Shown here one piece after another: positions 41,481 through 50,463 of a DNA stretch of 64,000 bases (position 1 is its first letter; every line of letters begins with the position of its first letter). A program made the translations under genes and the position numbers. Source of the DNA: Virgifigura sp964551315 (GTDB lineage: Bacteria; Pseudomonadota; Alphaproteobacteria; Dongiales; Dongiaceae); NCBI GenBank assembly GCA_964551315.1, contig CAZKCM010000021.1, forward strand, positions 1 through 64,000. The letters are read 5' to 3'. The notes below the pieces were generated by a model, which did not search any database, was not told the origin of the DNA, and was given only the letters and a program-made list of their open reading frames with translations.

Positions 41481-42488
41481 ATGCCCGAATTTTCCGTTCT
41501 CGACCTCGCGCCCGTTCCGGAAGGAGCCACGCCCGCCGACGCGTTGAGGAACACGCTCGACTTGGCGCGCCATGTCGAAGCACTCGGTTATCGGCGATTC
41601 TGGCTGGCGGAGCACCACAACATGGTCGGAATCGCCAGCGCCGCGACCGCGGTCGTCATCGGCTATGTCGCGTGCGGCACGCGCACGATTCGCGTCGGCG
41701 CCGGCGGCATCATGCTGCCGAACCACGCGCCGCTGATCATCGCCGAGCAGTTCGGTACCCTGGCGTCGCTTTATCCGGGCCGCATCGACCTCGGTCTCGG
41801 CCGGGCCCCCGGCACGGACCAGCGAACGTTGCGCGCGCTGCGCCGCGATCCCAGCAGCGCGGACAGCTTTCCGCAGGACGTTCTCGAACTGCAGACGCTC
41901 CTGGGACCGCTGCAGCCCGGTCAGGTGGTGCAGGCAGTCCCGGGCACGGACACGAACGTGCCTCTGTGGATTCTCGGATCGAGCCTGTTCGGCGCGCAGC
42001 TCGCGGCCGTGCTCGGCCTGCCCTACGCCTTCGCCTCGCACTTCGCGCCGGACGCCCTGATGCAGGCCCTGCAGGTCTATCGAGAGAAGTTCCAGCCGTC
42101 CAAACAGCTCGATCGGCCTTACGTCATGGTCGGCGCGAACGTCGTCGCGGCGGAGACCGACGCCGAGGCGCGCCGGCTCTTCACCTCGGCCCAGCAGCAA
42201 TTCACGAATCTCTTCCGCGGAACGCGGAGTCGGCTCCCGCCGCCGATCGACGACATCGAGGCCTATTGGTCGCCGGCCGAGAAGGCGCAGGCATCGAGGA
42301 TGCTGGCCTGCTCCTTCGTTGGATCCGCGGAGACCGTTCGCCGCGGCCTCGAGGATTTCATCGCGCAGACGGGTGCGGACGAGGTCATCGTCGCCTCGGC
42401 GATCTACGACCACGCGGCGCGGCTGCGCTCCTACGAGATCCTGGCCGAGGTTTGGAAAGCGCTCGGCCGGGAAGCGACGCCGTCATGA
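41481..42488 (+). CDS. LLM-class flavin-dependent oxidoreductase (bacterial luciferase-like)
   Basis: 335 residues from the ATG at 41481. TIM-barrel monooxygenase family with LGYRRFWLAEHHNMVGIAS near residue 40, IRVGAGGIMLPNHAPLIIAEQF and GRIDLGLGRAPGTD, all standard for the MsnO8/luciferase-like subgroup. It uses F(MN)H2 from a separate reductase; substrate unknown. Upstream in-frame sequence to 41319 is ignored. Divergent partners are absent; the next gene is convergent. Confidence 0.88.
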   Translation: MPEFSVLDLAPVPEGATPADALRNTLDLARHVEALGYRRFWLAEHHNMVGIASAATAVVIGYVACGTRTIRVGAGGIMLPNHAPLIIAEQFGTLASLYPGRIDLGLGRAPGTDQRTLRALRRDPSSADSFPQDVLELQTLLGPLQPGQVVQAVPGTDTNVPLWILGSSLFGAQLAAVLGLPYAFASHFAPDALMQALQVYREKFQPSKQLDRPYVMVGANVVAAETDAEARRLFTSAQQQFTNLFRGTRSRLPPPIDDIEAYWSPAEKAQASRMLACSFVGSAETVRRGLEDFIAQTGADEVIVASAIYDHAARLRSYEILAEVWKALGREATPS

Positions 42489-42532
42489 GACGGCGCCGCT
42501 GAACCACCCGGGCCGCCGGAAGCGCCGGAGAC

Positions 42533-43603
42533 TCAGGCAGTGGCCTTCCGGTTGACCGCCAGCCGTGCATCGACCAGGGCGACGGTCTCGTCGACGATCT
42601 CGTTCCGCATGTTCTTCTGCGCCGCGATGCTTTGCACCAGCCGGTCCACCCGTTCGATGTTGGGCGCGCCGGCGAACAAGGCACGCGCGGCCGAGGACGG
42701 CCGCACCAACCCCTGCGCCGCGGCCGCGTATTTTTCGAACGGCACCAGATCGTCCGGCGATGCGCCCAGGGCAACGCAAAGATCGCAGACCCATTGGTAG
42801 ACCGAGCGAGAGGCCTCGATGTCCGAATGCACCGCGTCCTTGATAGAGCGCGCGGTGTCCTTCTGGACGCAGCGATAGTTGCCGGTCAGAAGCATGGCCC
42901 ACTTGGCCAACGGCACGAAGATGGACTCGTGGGTCTTGAGCTTGACGGGCAGCTCGGTCTCGCCGTCGCCGGGATCGTATCGAACCGCCTCGATATCGGC
43001 CTGCATCCGACGCAAGATCGCGGTGTGATCGTCGGAATCGAACCGAGCCGCCTTGAAGTTGGTCGGGAGCGTGACCTGCAGCACGTTGAGCTTCTCTTCC
43101 GGGGGCCGGAAGGCCTGCGGGTCAGGGCTGCACAGCGTCATCAGCGCGGGATCGAAGCTCTCCCACACGGTCGCATCGGCGTAGCAGGTCTCCAGCGCGC
43201 GAGCGTCGAGGCCGGGAATGCGCTTCAGGTAGGGCAGCGGCGGCATGTTCATGATCGACATGCAAGGCACCCTCGCCTTCGCCACTGCGTCCAGGAGCTC
43301 GCGCACGCCCGGCGCGCGATACTGTGGCTCCTGCATGGCCAACGCAACGAGATCATAGTCGGCCGGATCGACGTCACCGGGCGCGTCGGCGGACAAGCGG
43401 CCGGGCAGCTTCCGCGAGTCGATCTCGATGGGCGCCGCGCGGCCCTTGACCGGCAGGCGCACGCGGGTGCCCTCCGCGTTGATCAATGCGGCCTCTTCGG
43501 GAAGACAGACCAGCTTCACGCTGTGTCCCGCAAGCAACAGCTTGGTCGCAAGAAGCGAGCCGTAGGAGGCGCCAAGAATCAACGTGTTGTAAACCTTCTG
43601 CAT
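42533..43603 (-). CDS. Ketopantoate reductase/opine dehydrogenase-like NAD(P)-binding protein
   Basis: 356 residues from the ATG at 43603 (GGGGGGAACACC before it). The N-terminus is a Rossmann fold (LILGASYGSLLATKLLLAGHSV). The C-terminal domain is helical. The overall plan is that of ketopantoate reductase/6-phosphogluconate-dehydrogenase-like proteins, but the first glycine motif is GASYGS rather than GxGAxG. It is often annotated as a generic reductase. Substrate unknown. Confidence 0.65.
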   Translation of the reverse strand: MQKVYNTLILGASYGSLLATKLLLAGHSVKLVCLPEEAALINAEGTRVRLPVKGRAAPIEIDSRKLPGRLSADAPGDVDPADYDLVALAMQEPQYRAPGVRELLDAVAKARVPCMSIMNMPPLPYLKRIPGLDARALETCYADATVWESFDPALMTLCSPDPQAFRPPEEKLNVLQVTLPTNFKAARFDSDDHTAILRRMQADIEAVRYDPGDGETELPVKLKTHESIFVPLAKWAMLLTGNYRCVQKDTARSIKDAVHSDIEASRSVYQWVCDLCVALGASPDDLVPFEKYAAAAQGLVRPSSAARALFAGAPNIERVDRLVQSIAAQKNMRNEIVDETVALVDARLAVNRKATA

Positions 43604-43863
43604 GTCAGGTGTTCCCCCCGCTTCTTTCGCAAGACGGTTCGGGCGGCGAACAGGCTGCGTCACCCAAGCCGTCGTCTCTCGGGGGCATGCTAGTCAGTGG
43701 CCGACACCCGGGCAACCCTCGCGGGGCCGAGCGGCGGAAGCAGGTCGCGGTCCGGCGGCGCGACGACCGCCCCGACCCGCTTCCGCCGCTCTCTCCGCCT
43801 ATCGGCCGGAACTTCGGTCCCGGACGGGTGTTCGGGATTGCACCCGAGGACAGGCGGCGCGGC

Positions 43864-44613
43864 ATGAGAGACACCCCGTTTCGGCGCTTTCTCGACTGGA
43901 CCACCGCATTCAAGGGGAGGACCGTCCTGTACCGCGGCGTCGCCGACCCTGAGCAGATGCGCCCGGTCGCGGTGCGCTCCTTCTTTCGTTCGATGCGCCA
44001 GCCGCCCGGCGCAAGCGACGGCGACACGCTTGCTGCGTTCCGCGGATACGAAGCGCGCATGTTCGAGCGCTTCAAGCGCGAGGCGGTGCTGCTGACCGAG
44101 TCCATACCGCGAGACGATTGGCAATGGCTGGGGCTTGCGCAGCACTACGGCCTGCCGACGCGCCTGCTCGATTGGTCGCGGAGTCCGCTGGTCGCGCTCT
44201 ACTTTGCCGTCTCGGGCCGGCACGACGGGCCGGTGCGGGTCTATGCCTGCGACTGGGGATCTCTGGACGCCGAAGAGGACCTGCTCCTGGACGCAACCGC
44301 GGAGAGCAACCGCCACCCGCTAGCGTTCGAGGGGGACATCGCGGCGGTCGCGCTGCCGGTCATCGAAACGCGCATGGCGGCGCAGGAAGGGGTCTTCACG
44401 ATCCAGGGCAATCCGCTCCGCGACGTCCACGAGGTCGCCGGCGCCCGCCTGAGCTGGCACGAGATGGCGGCTGAAGAGCGTGGCGACGTTCGAGCCGATC
44501 TCTACCGGCTTGGCATCAGCGCGGCCGCCCTGTTCCGCGACCTGCAAGGCCTCGCCGAAACGCAGCGCTGGATCTTCGAGCGCTACATCCCGGATTTCTC
44601 GGAGCTGCCCTGA
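43864..44613 (+). CDS. FRG-domain protein
   Basis: 249 residues from the ATG at 43864. It carries the FRG (Phe-Arg-Gly) domain: LYRGVADPEQ near residue 23, LAQHYGLPTRLLDWSRSPLVALYFAV near 91, and a C-terminal part ending ISAAALFRDLQGLAET. FRG domains occur alone or in defence-associated and effector proteins and have no proven activity. It is single, unlinked to any neighbour by strand, and convergent with the acyl-CoA synthetase. The upstream frame to 43486 overlaps the reductase gene on the other strand and is not used. Confidence 0.85.
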   Translation: MRDTPFRRFLDWTTAFKGRTVLYRGVADPEQMRPVAVRSFFRSMRQPPGASDGDTLAAFRGYEARMFERFKREAVLLTESIPRDDWQWLGLAQHYGLPTRLLDWSRSPLVALYFAVSGRHDGPVRVYACDWGSLDAEEDLLLDATAESNRHPLAFEGDIAAVALPVIETRMAAQEGVFTIQGNPLRDVHEVAGARLSWHEMAAEERGDVRADLYRLGISAAALFRDLQGLAETQRWIFERYIPDFSELP

Positions 44614-44641
44614 AAACGGCGCGTCGGCGCCGCCCGACCGG

Positions 44642-46762
44642 TCAGCCGGCCTCGACGATCAGGGCATCGACCGCCACCGCCCCCTGCCCCACCGGCAGGA
44701 CCATGAGCGGGTTCACGTCGAGCTCGACAAGCCGTTCGGCCTCGGCGTAGCGGGCGATGGCCTGGATCGCCGCGACCAGGGCCGGCAGGTCGCCCTTCGG
44801 CCGGCCGCGGAAACCGTCCAGGAGAGGGAAGGTCTTGAGCCGCCGAATCGCCGCTTCGATCTCCGCCGGGCTTGCGGGCAGCAGCAGCCGCTGCGCGTCG
44901 CGCAGCAGCTCAACCAGGATCCCGCCGGCACCAATCACCAGGACCAGGCCGAACAGCGGATCGCGCCGCACGCCGACGATGACCTCGGCGACGGCGCCGT
45001 CCACCATCGGCTCGAGCAGGAAGCGGTCGACCTCCAGCCCGGGTTTGTTTTCCGCCACCTTGGCCCGCATCGTCTCGGCGGCCGCCAGCACGGCTTCGGA
45101 CCCCGCGAGCCCCAGCGCCACGCCGCCGACCTCGGTCTTGTGCGGCAGGGCATCGCTCACCGCCTTGAGGGCCAAGGGTCCCGGGAGAGCCGCCGCCGCA
45201 TCGGCAAGACCGGCGAAATCGACCAGCCGCCCGGCCGGGACCGGCAACCCGAAGGCCGCAAGGCGCGACTTGCTTTCATACTCGTCCAGCGTGCGACCGG
45301 CCTTGGGTACCGGCCCCTGCAGCGCGAGCGGAGCGGCCGGCAGCCCTTCGGCGGCGACGCGCGTCCTGCGGTCGGCATAGTCCGCCAGACGGCCGATCAC
45401 CGCGCAGGCATCGTGCAGCCCCTGGAGCGGCAGAAGCCCCTCTTCGAGAACCTGACGGCGCATGAACTCGGGCATCGATTCGGGATTGACCGAGGCAACC
45501 GCCCCCGGAACTCCGGTCGCCCGACTGGCGGCCCCCAGTGACCGCACCATCGCCGCCAGCGGGACGGCGACCTCGGGACCCAGCTCGGGGCGGGGATGAT
45601 CGATCACCAGGAGGCCCTGGTCATAGCCCTCGCGCAGCATATGGGTGAACATCGGGGTCAGCAGTTCCTCCTGCCCCCAGTATCCGGCGGTGAAGTCCAG
45701 CGGGTTCGAGGCGTTGCCGTAGTCCGGCAGCAAGGCCTTGACCGCGGCGGCCTGCTCCGCCGTCGGCTCCGGCAGGTCCAGGCGCGCGGCGGCCGCGAGG
45801 TCGGCGGCCATGCCGTTGTCGCCGCCAGAGCTGGAGAAGACGGCGAGGCGCCGCCCCTTCGGCAGCGGCGCCACCGAGGCCGCCTTGAGCATTTCGAGGA
45901 ACTGCGGCACCGAATCCGCGGTGAGGACGCCGAGGCGTTCGAAAAGCGCGTCGTAGAGCTCGTTCTGCCCGGCCAGAGAACTGGTGTGGCTGGCGGCGAG
46001 CCTGGCGCCCACATCCGACACCCCGACCCGAAAGGCAATGACGGGAATTCCCTTGGAGAGCGCGCCCAGGCACGCGGCCGAGAAGGACGGGACGTCGCGG
46101 ATGCCCTCCAGGAAGAGGCCGATGGCGGTGACGTTCGGGTCCTCCAGCAGCACCTCGATATAGTCTTCGAACCCGAGGACCGCCTGGTTCCCCGCGCTGA
46201 TGATGTAGCTGAAGGGAACCTGGCGCTGATTCATCGAAAGGTTGATGCAGACATTGCCGCTCTGCGCCACGACGGCGGCGCCGCGCGGCCCCGCATCGGC
46301 CAGATAGGGCACGGACCAGAGGCTGCCGTGATTGACGTAATTGATGATGCCGAAGCAGTTCGGCCCGACGATGGCGAGATCGCCCGCGGCGGCCAGCAGC
46401 GCCTCGTTCCGGCGTCGGCCGGACTCGCCCATCTCGGCGAACCCCGAGGCATAGCAGACCGCGCCGCCGGCGCCGATGCGCGCGAGATCGCCCACCACCT
46501 CGATCGTCGCATCGGCAGGAATGCCGAGGAAGGCGGCGTCCGGCGCGACCGGCAGATCGGCCACCCGCGGCACGCAGGCGACACCCTCGATCTCGCTCCG
46601 CTTCGGATGCACGGCCATTATCGTCCCGGCGTAGCCGGCTTCGCGGCAGGCGCGGATCGCGGCGCCTGCCCGCTCGCCGCCAAGGAAGACGATGTGCCGC
46701 GGGCTGAGCAGCCGCTTGAGATTCCGCCGTCTCGCCGGCGTCGCGGTTGCGTCGGTCTGCAT
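44642..46762 (-). CDS. NDP-forming acyl-CoA synthetase (acetate-CoA ligase family)
   Basis: 706 residues from the ATG at 46762. CoA-binding Rossmann domain (PRHIVFLGGERAGAAIRACRE), succinyl-CoA-ligase-like domain with IVGPNCFGIINYV, VVAQSGNVC and ASHTSSLAGQNELYDALF, then a C-terminal ATP-grasp domain (YESKSRLAAFGLPVP, HKTEVGGVALGL, ELDVNPLMVL). The phosphohistidine region is the ASHTSSLAG segment. It activates a carboxylic acid to its CoA ester in the cytoplasm. Last gene of a minus-strand catabolic cluster; the next gene upstream is 35 bp away. Confidence 0.88.
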   Translation of the reverse strand: MQTDATATPARRRNLKRLLSPRHIVFLGGERAGAAIRACREAGYAGTIMAVHPKRSEIEGVACVPRVADLPVAPDAAFLGIPADATIEVVGDLARIGAGGAVCYASGFAEMGESGRRRNEALLAAAGDLAIVGPNCFGIINYVNHGSLWSVPYLADAGPRGAAVVAQSGNVCINLSMNQRQVPFSYIISAGNQAVLGFEDYIEVLLEDPNVTAIGLFLEGIRDVPSFSAACLGALSKGIPVIAFRVGVSDVGARLAASHTSSLAGQNELYDALFERLGVLTADSVPQFLEMLKAASVAPLPKGRRLAVFSSSGGDNGMAADLAAAARLDLPEPTAEQAAAVKALLPDYGNASNPLDFTAGYWGQEELLTPMFTHMLREGYDQGLLVIDHPRPELGPEVAVPLAAMVRSLGAASRATGVPGAVASVNPESMPEFMRRQVLEEGLLPLQGLHDACAVIGRLADYADRRTRVAAEGLPAAPLALQGPVPKAGRTLDEYESKSRLAAFGLPVPAGRLVDFAGLADAAAALPGPLALKAVSDALPHKTEVGGVALGLAGSEAVLAAAETMRAKVAENKPGLEVDRFLLEPMVDGAVAEVIVGVRRDPLFGLVLVIGAGGILVELLRDAQRLLLPASPAEIEAAIRRLKTFPLLDGFRGRPKGDLPALVAAIQAIARYAEAERLVELDVNPLMVLPVGQGAVAVDALIVEAG

Positions 46763-46797
46763 GAACTCGAGTCTCCGGGTTCCGAAGAGCGGCGCGA

Positions 46798-47646
46798 TCA
46801 GGACTTCTTCTTGGGTTTCAATGCCTGCCAGTCCGCCTCCGACATCAGCGGCCCGATGAAGTTGAACTGGCCCGCCCCCTGAAGCCACTCGCCGCCGTCG
46901 ATGGTCACCACCTCACCGTTGATGTAGCCGCTTTCATCGGCCAGCAGGAAGGCGGCGAGATTGGCCAGCTCCTCGTGCCGGCCGGGACGCCGCAGCGGGT
47001 TCTTCGCCTCGAAGGCGGCGGCCAGCTCGGGCTTCGGAACCAGCCGCTCCCACGCGCCGGCGGTCGGGAACGGGCCGGGGGCGATGGCGTTGAGCCGGAC
47101 GCCGCGACCGCCCCACTCCACCGCCAGAGAACGGGTCATCGCGAGGACGCCCGCCTTGGCCATGGCCGAGGGCACGACATAGGCCGACCCTGTCCAAGCG
47201 TAGGTCGTGACGATCGACAGGACCGTTCCCGGCCGCCCCTCCGACAGCCAGCGTCGGCCGCAACCCAAGGTCGCATAGGCGGAACCGTGCAGTACGATGC
47301 CGACCACGGCATCGACGGCGCGGGGCGAGAGCTCCTCTGAGCGCGCGATGAAATTGCCGGCGGCGTTGTTCACCAGCGCGTCGAGCCCGCCGAGGTCTTG
47401 CCAGATCCAGGTCAACAGCTCATCGACCTGCCCGGCGTCGCGCACGTCGCAGGGTCGAAAGGAGACCTTGCCGCCCGTTTCCTCAGTCAGCTTCGAAGCC
47501 GCCTCGGCCAGAACGGCCTCCCGCCGGCCGCAGATGACCAGCTCCGCGCCCAGCCCCAGAAAGCGCCGCCCCAGCGACAGCCCAATTCCGGTCCCGCCGC
47601 CCGTGACGAGGACGCGCTTGCCAGAAAGCAGATCCGATCGAAACAT
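46798..47646 (-). CDS. SDR family oxidoreductase, 2,4-dienoyl-CoA reductase-like
   Basis: 282 residues. Rossmann motif VTGGGTGIGLSLGRRFLGLGA, LVNNAAGNFIARSEELSP and the catalytic region YVVPSAMAKAGVLAMTRSLAVEWGGRGVRL in pieces; the usual YxxxK is replaced by a Ser-x-x-x-Lys pattern as in dienoyl-CoA reductases. VNNAAGNF with Asn-Phe and the APGPF ending are typical of the peroxisomal/mitochondrial-type DECR subgroup. The C-terminus ends in KPKKKS. It sits between the TetR gene and the acyl-CoA synthetase. Confidence 0.82.
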   Translation of the reverse strand: MFRSDLLSGKRVLVTGGGTGIGLSLGRRFLGLGAELVICGRREAVLAEAASKLTEETGGKVSFRPCDVRDAGQVDELLTWIWQDLGGLDALVNNAAGNFIARSEELSPRAVDAVVGIVLHGSAYATLGCGRRWLSEGRPGTVLSIVTTYAWTGSAYVVPSAMAKAGVLAMTRSLAVEWGGRGVRLNAIAPGPFPTAGAWERLVPKPELAAAFEAKNPLRRPGRHEELANLAAFLLADESGYINGEVVTIDGGEWLQGAGQFNFIGPLMSEADWQALKPKKKS

Positions 47647-47692
47647 GTCTAGACTTCCTTGGATTGTTGCTTGGTGCCCGATCGCGCGCCCG

Positions 47693-47792
47693 NNNNNNNN
47701 NNNNNNNNNNNNNNNNNNNNNNNNNNNNNNNNNNNNNNNNNNNNNNNNNNNNNNNNNNNNNNNNNNNNNNNNNNNNNNNNNNNNNNNNNNNN
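47693..47792. other. Assembly gap of 100 N
   Basis: Exactly 100 undefined bases, so a scaffolding gap of arbitrary length. The left flank ends ...GCGCGCCCG and the right flank begins GCGCCCGGGAGC; both share GCGCCCG. The true gap may be very short or even an overlap. It cuts the 3' end of the TetR gene. Confidence 0.98.
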
Positions 47793-48446
47793 GCGCCCGG
47801 GAGCGGAGGCCCGGCCGTTGGCTTTCGGCCGGGGCGAGGTCTTACCTTCGCCGAACAGGTCCATGAGCCAGTCGTGCAGGATCGTCTCGGCGTCCTTCGG
47901 GCTGTAGGCCTCGTCGTCCATGATCCAGCCGACCCAGAAACCGTCGATCATCTGGGTGAAGGTCAAGGCGGCGCGCTTGGCGTCGATCTCGAGGCCGCGA
48001 TCGGCCGCCGCCGCCGCCATCAGCCGCTCGATCCAGGCGCGATAGTTTCGCCAGAGCTGGCGATGCAAGGCCAGCATCTCGGGGTTCCACCGCGCCACGC
48101 CCCAGAAGGCCAGCCACACCGGCGCCTGGCCCGGACTGAGGGTGGGTTCGCGGAAGGTGACGCTGGCGACCGCCAGCAGCCGCTGGTAGGGATCGGGCCC
48201 CACCGCCCGAATGGCCTTGCGCGTTTCCTCGCCAAGCTGCTCGGTGAGATACCGGAAGGCCTCCATCAGGAGATCTTCCTTGCCCTTGAAGTAGTGGCCG
48301 ATCAGCCCGCGCGAGAGACCCGCCGCCTCGCAGATGCTCTGCACGGTCGAGTTGTGATAGCCCACCGCCGCGATCGACTCGATCGTCCCACGGATCAGGT
48401 CCTGTCTGCGCGCGATGATCGTGTTGATGCGCTTGGCGGAGGGCAT
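47793..48446 (-). CDS. TetR/AcrR (BetI-like) regulator, 3' end lost in the assembly gap
   Basis: 218 codons are visible from the ATG at 48446 to the gap, already as long as a normal TetR protein, so only a short tail is missing. Helix-turn-helix QSICEAAGLSRGLIGHYFKGKEDLL near residue 38, preceded by RGTIESIAAVGYHNSTV. The C-terminal ligand domain has WLAFWGVARWNPEMLALHRQ, close to BetI-type regulators. It lies inside the catabolic cluster, after the acyl-CoA dehydrogenase gene, and is the best candidate to bind the two palindromes at 54510 and 55450. Confidence 0.85.
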
Positions 48447-48449
48447 GGC

Positions 48450-49607
48450 TCAGCTCCGGTATTCCCTCAGGATATCGCGCGCGATGATATCGCGATGGAT
48501 CTCCGAGGTCCCCTCCCAGATGCGCTCGATCCGGGCGTCGCGCCAGAAGCGCTGGATCGGGAATTCCTCCATCACGCCCATGCCGCCGAAGATCTGGACC
48601 GCGTGGTCGGTCACCCGGCCGATCATCTCCGACCCGAAGAGATTGACCATGGAGGCCTCGTGGCGCGTGAGCGTCCCCTGATCCATCTTCCACGCGGCCT
48701 CCATGACCATGAGGTAGGCCTGCCGGATCTCGGAGGCCATGTCCGCGATCTTGAAGCCGATGCCCTGGAATTCGCCGATCGTCTTGCCGAAGGCCTTGCG
48801 CGTTGCCGCCCACTCGCAGGCCATCTTGAAGACCCGTTCCGCCCGCCCGACGCAATGTGCCGCCAGCATCACGCGTCCGGAGTAGAGCCAATCGTTGGCA
48901 AAGTCAAAGCCCTTGCCCTCCTCGCCCAGGATCTTGCTGGACGGCACGCGCACGTCTTCCAGATAGATCATGTTCGGGTTGTAGCCGCGCGTGCAGATCG
49001 ACGGCATCGGCTTCACCGTCACGCCCGGCGTGTCCTTGTCGACCAGGAACGCGGTGAAGCGCTTGCGCGGCCCCTTCGGCGTGTCGTCGACTCCGGTCAC
49101 CGCGAAGAGAATGATGAAGTCGGCGACGTCGGCGTAGGAAATGAACTGCTTCGTACCGTTGATGATCCAGTCGTCGCCGTCACGCCTGGCGTTCGTCGTG
49201 ATCGCCCGGGCGTCCGAGCCTGCCCCCGGCTCGGTCAGGGCGAAGCAGTCGGTGCGTTCACCCCGGATCGCCGGTTTCAGATAGGTCTCGATCTGGTCGC
49301 CCTTACAGGCAAGGAGGATGTTGGCCGGGCGCTTCAGAAGCAGTGAGAGTGCCGTGGACGGCCGCCCCAGCTCGCGCTCGGCCAGCGCCAGGGACTGGTA
49401 GTCCAGCCCGCCGCCGCCGAGCTCGGCCGGCATGTTCATCGCGAAGAATCCGGCCGCCTTGGCCTTTGCCTTGATGTCCTGGGCAATGTCGGGCGGCACG
49501 GCGCGGAGCTGCTCCACGAGATCTTCATGGGGATAGAGCTCCTTCTCGACGAACTCAGCCAGCGAGTCGATCAGTGCCTGCTGTTCGAAGGTCAAAGAAA
49601 AGTCCAC
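48450..49607 (-). CDS. Acyl-CoA dehydrogenase
   Basis: 385 residues. FAD family landmarks: AMNMPAELGGGGLDYQSLALAERELG, CFALTEPGAGSDARAITT, NGTKQFISYADVADFIILFA and FGKTIGEFQGIGFKIADM, with RDARIERIWEGTSEIHRDIIARDIL at the end, which lies next to the catalytic Glu. It dehydrogenates an acyl-CoA to its enoyl-CoA, passing electrons to ETF. 3 bp before the TetR gene and 39 bp after the enoyl-CoA hydratase, so within one operon. Confidence 0.92.
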   Translation of the reverse strand: MDFSLTFEQQALIDSLAEFVEKELYPHEDLVEQLRAVPPDIAQDIKAKAKAAGFFAMNMPAELGGGGLDYQSLALAERELGRPSTALSLLLKRPANILLACKGDQIETYLKPAIRGERTDCFALTEPGAGSDARAITTNARRDGDDWIINGTKQFISYADVADFIILFAVTGVDDTPKGPRKRFTAFLVDKDTPGVTVKPMPSICTRGYNPNMIYLEDVRVPSSKILGEEGKGFDFANDWLYSGRVMLAAHCVGRAERVFKMACEWAATRKAFGKTIGEFQGIGFKIADMASEIRQAYLMVMEAAWKMDQGTLTRHEASMVNLFGSEMIGRVTDHAVQIFGGMGVMEEFPIQRFWRDARIERIWEGTSEIHRDIIARDILREYRS

Positions 49608-49646
49608 GACCCATCCTCTCCTTGTTGCAACGGTCCGGCGCCTGCC

Positions 49647-50435
49647 TCAGCGCCCCACAAAGCGCGGCGCGCGGCGTTCGTTGGCGGCGGCAAGCCCCTC
49701 CGCGTGATCCTCCGTCTTGCTGCAGATCTTCCCGGCCTGGACTTCTTCCTCGAGCTGCTCGGCAAAGCTGCGCCGGTGCGCCGCGTCGATCAGCCGCTTG
49801 GCCAGACCGATGGCGACCGTCGGGCCGCTGGCGAGCTTCTCGGCAAAGGCCATGGTGCGGCCCTCGAGTTCGTCTTCCGGTACGACCTCCGTCACCATCC
49901 CGACCGACTTCGCCTTGGCCGCATCCCAGGCATCGCCGGAATAGACGAAGAGCTTCGCCGCCTCGAGGCCGATCAGGCGGGGCAGCAGCCAGGAGCCGCC
50001 GCAGTCCGGCGGGTAGCCGACCCGCGTGTAGGCGCAGATGAACTTGGCGCGGCTCGAGGCGAAGCGGAAATCGCAGGCAAGCGCCATGTCGAGGCCGGCC
50101 CCCACCGCGGCGCCATCGATCATCGCAACCGTCGGCTTCGGAAAGCGCGCCACCTCCTGAACCAGCTGTATCGCCTCGTCCACCCAGTCGTGATCCGGGT
50201 AGGGATCGATGCCCTTCTGCTTGTCCGCCCATTCCTTCACGTCGGCGCCGGCGGAAAAGGCGCCGCCGCGCCCGGTGATGACCAGCGCGCGCAGATGCTC
50301 CGCCTTCGCTGCCTGCCGAACCGCCTTGCGCAGCCCGAGCAGAACGGCGGTGTTGATGGCGTTGCGCGACTCCGGCCGGTTGATGGCGATCAGGCGGACC
50401 GCGTTGCGATCCTCGACTTGAACGAGTTCGGTCAT
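49647..50435 (-). CDS. Enoyl-CoA hydratase/isomerase family protein
   Basis: 262 residues of the crotonase fold: ITGRGGAFSAGADVKEWADK (oxyanion hole), VAMIDGAAVGAGLDMALACDFR, and GYPPDCGGSWLLPRLIGLEAAK. One of the two catalytic Glu positions is replaced by Asp/Cys in the GYPPDCGG segment, so hydratase activity is not certain. Second gene after the ABC permeases. Confidence 0.85.
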   Translation of the reverse strand: MTELVQVEDRNAVRLIAINRPESRNAINTAVLLGLRKAVRQAAKAEHLRALVITGRGGAFSAGADVKEWADKQKGIDPYPDHDWVDEAIQLVQEVARFPKPTVAMIDGAAVGAGLDMALACDFRFASSRAKFICAYTRVGYPPDCGGSWLLPRLIGLEAAKLFVYSGDAWDAAKAKSVGMVTEVVPEDELEGRTMAFAEKLASGPTVAIGLAKRLIDAAHRRSFAEQLEEEVQAGKICSKTEDHAEGLAAANERRAPRFVGR

Positions 50436-50463
50436 GGTTGCGCGTCCCTTTCCGATGTGAGGG

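Noticed and set aside
47649..48446. TetR gene read straight through the N gap to 47649
   Set aside because: The 100 N are arbitrary, so the reading frame and the residues after them cannot be trusted; the feature is stopped at the gap.
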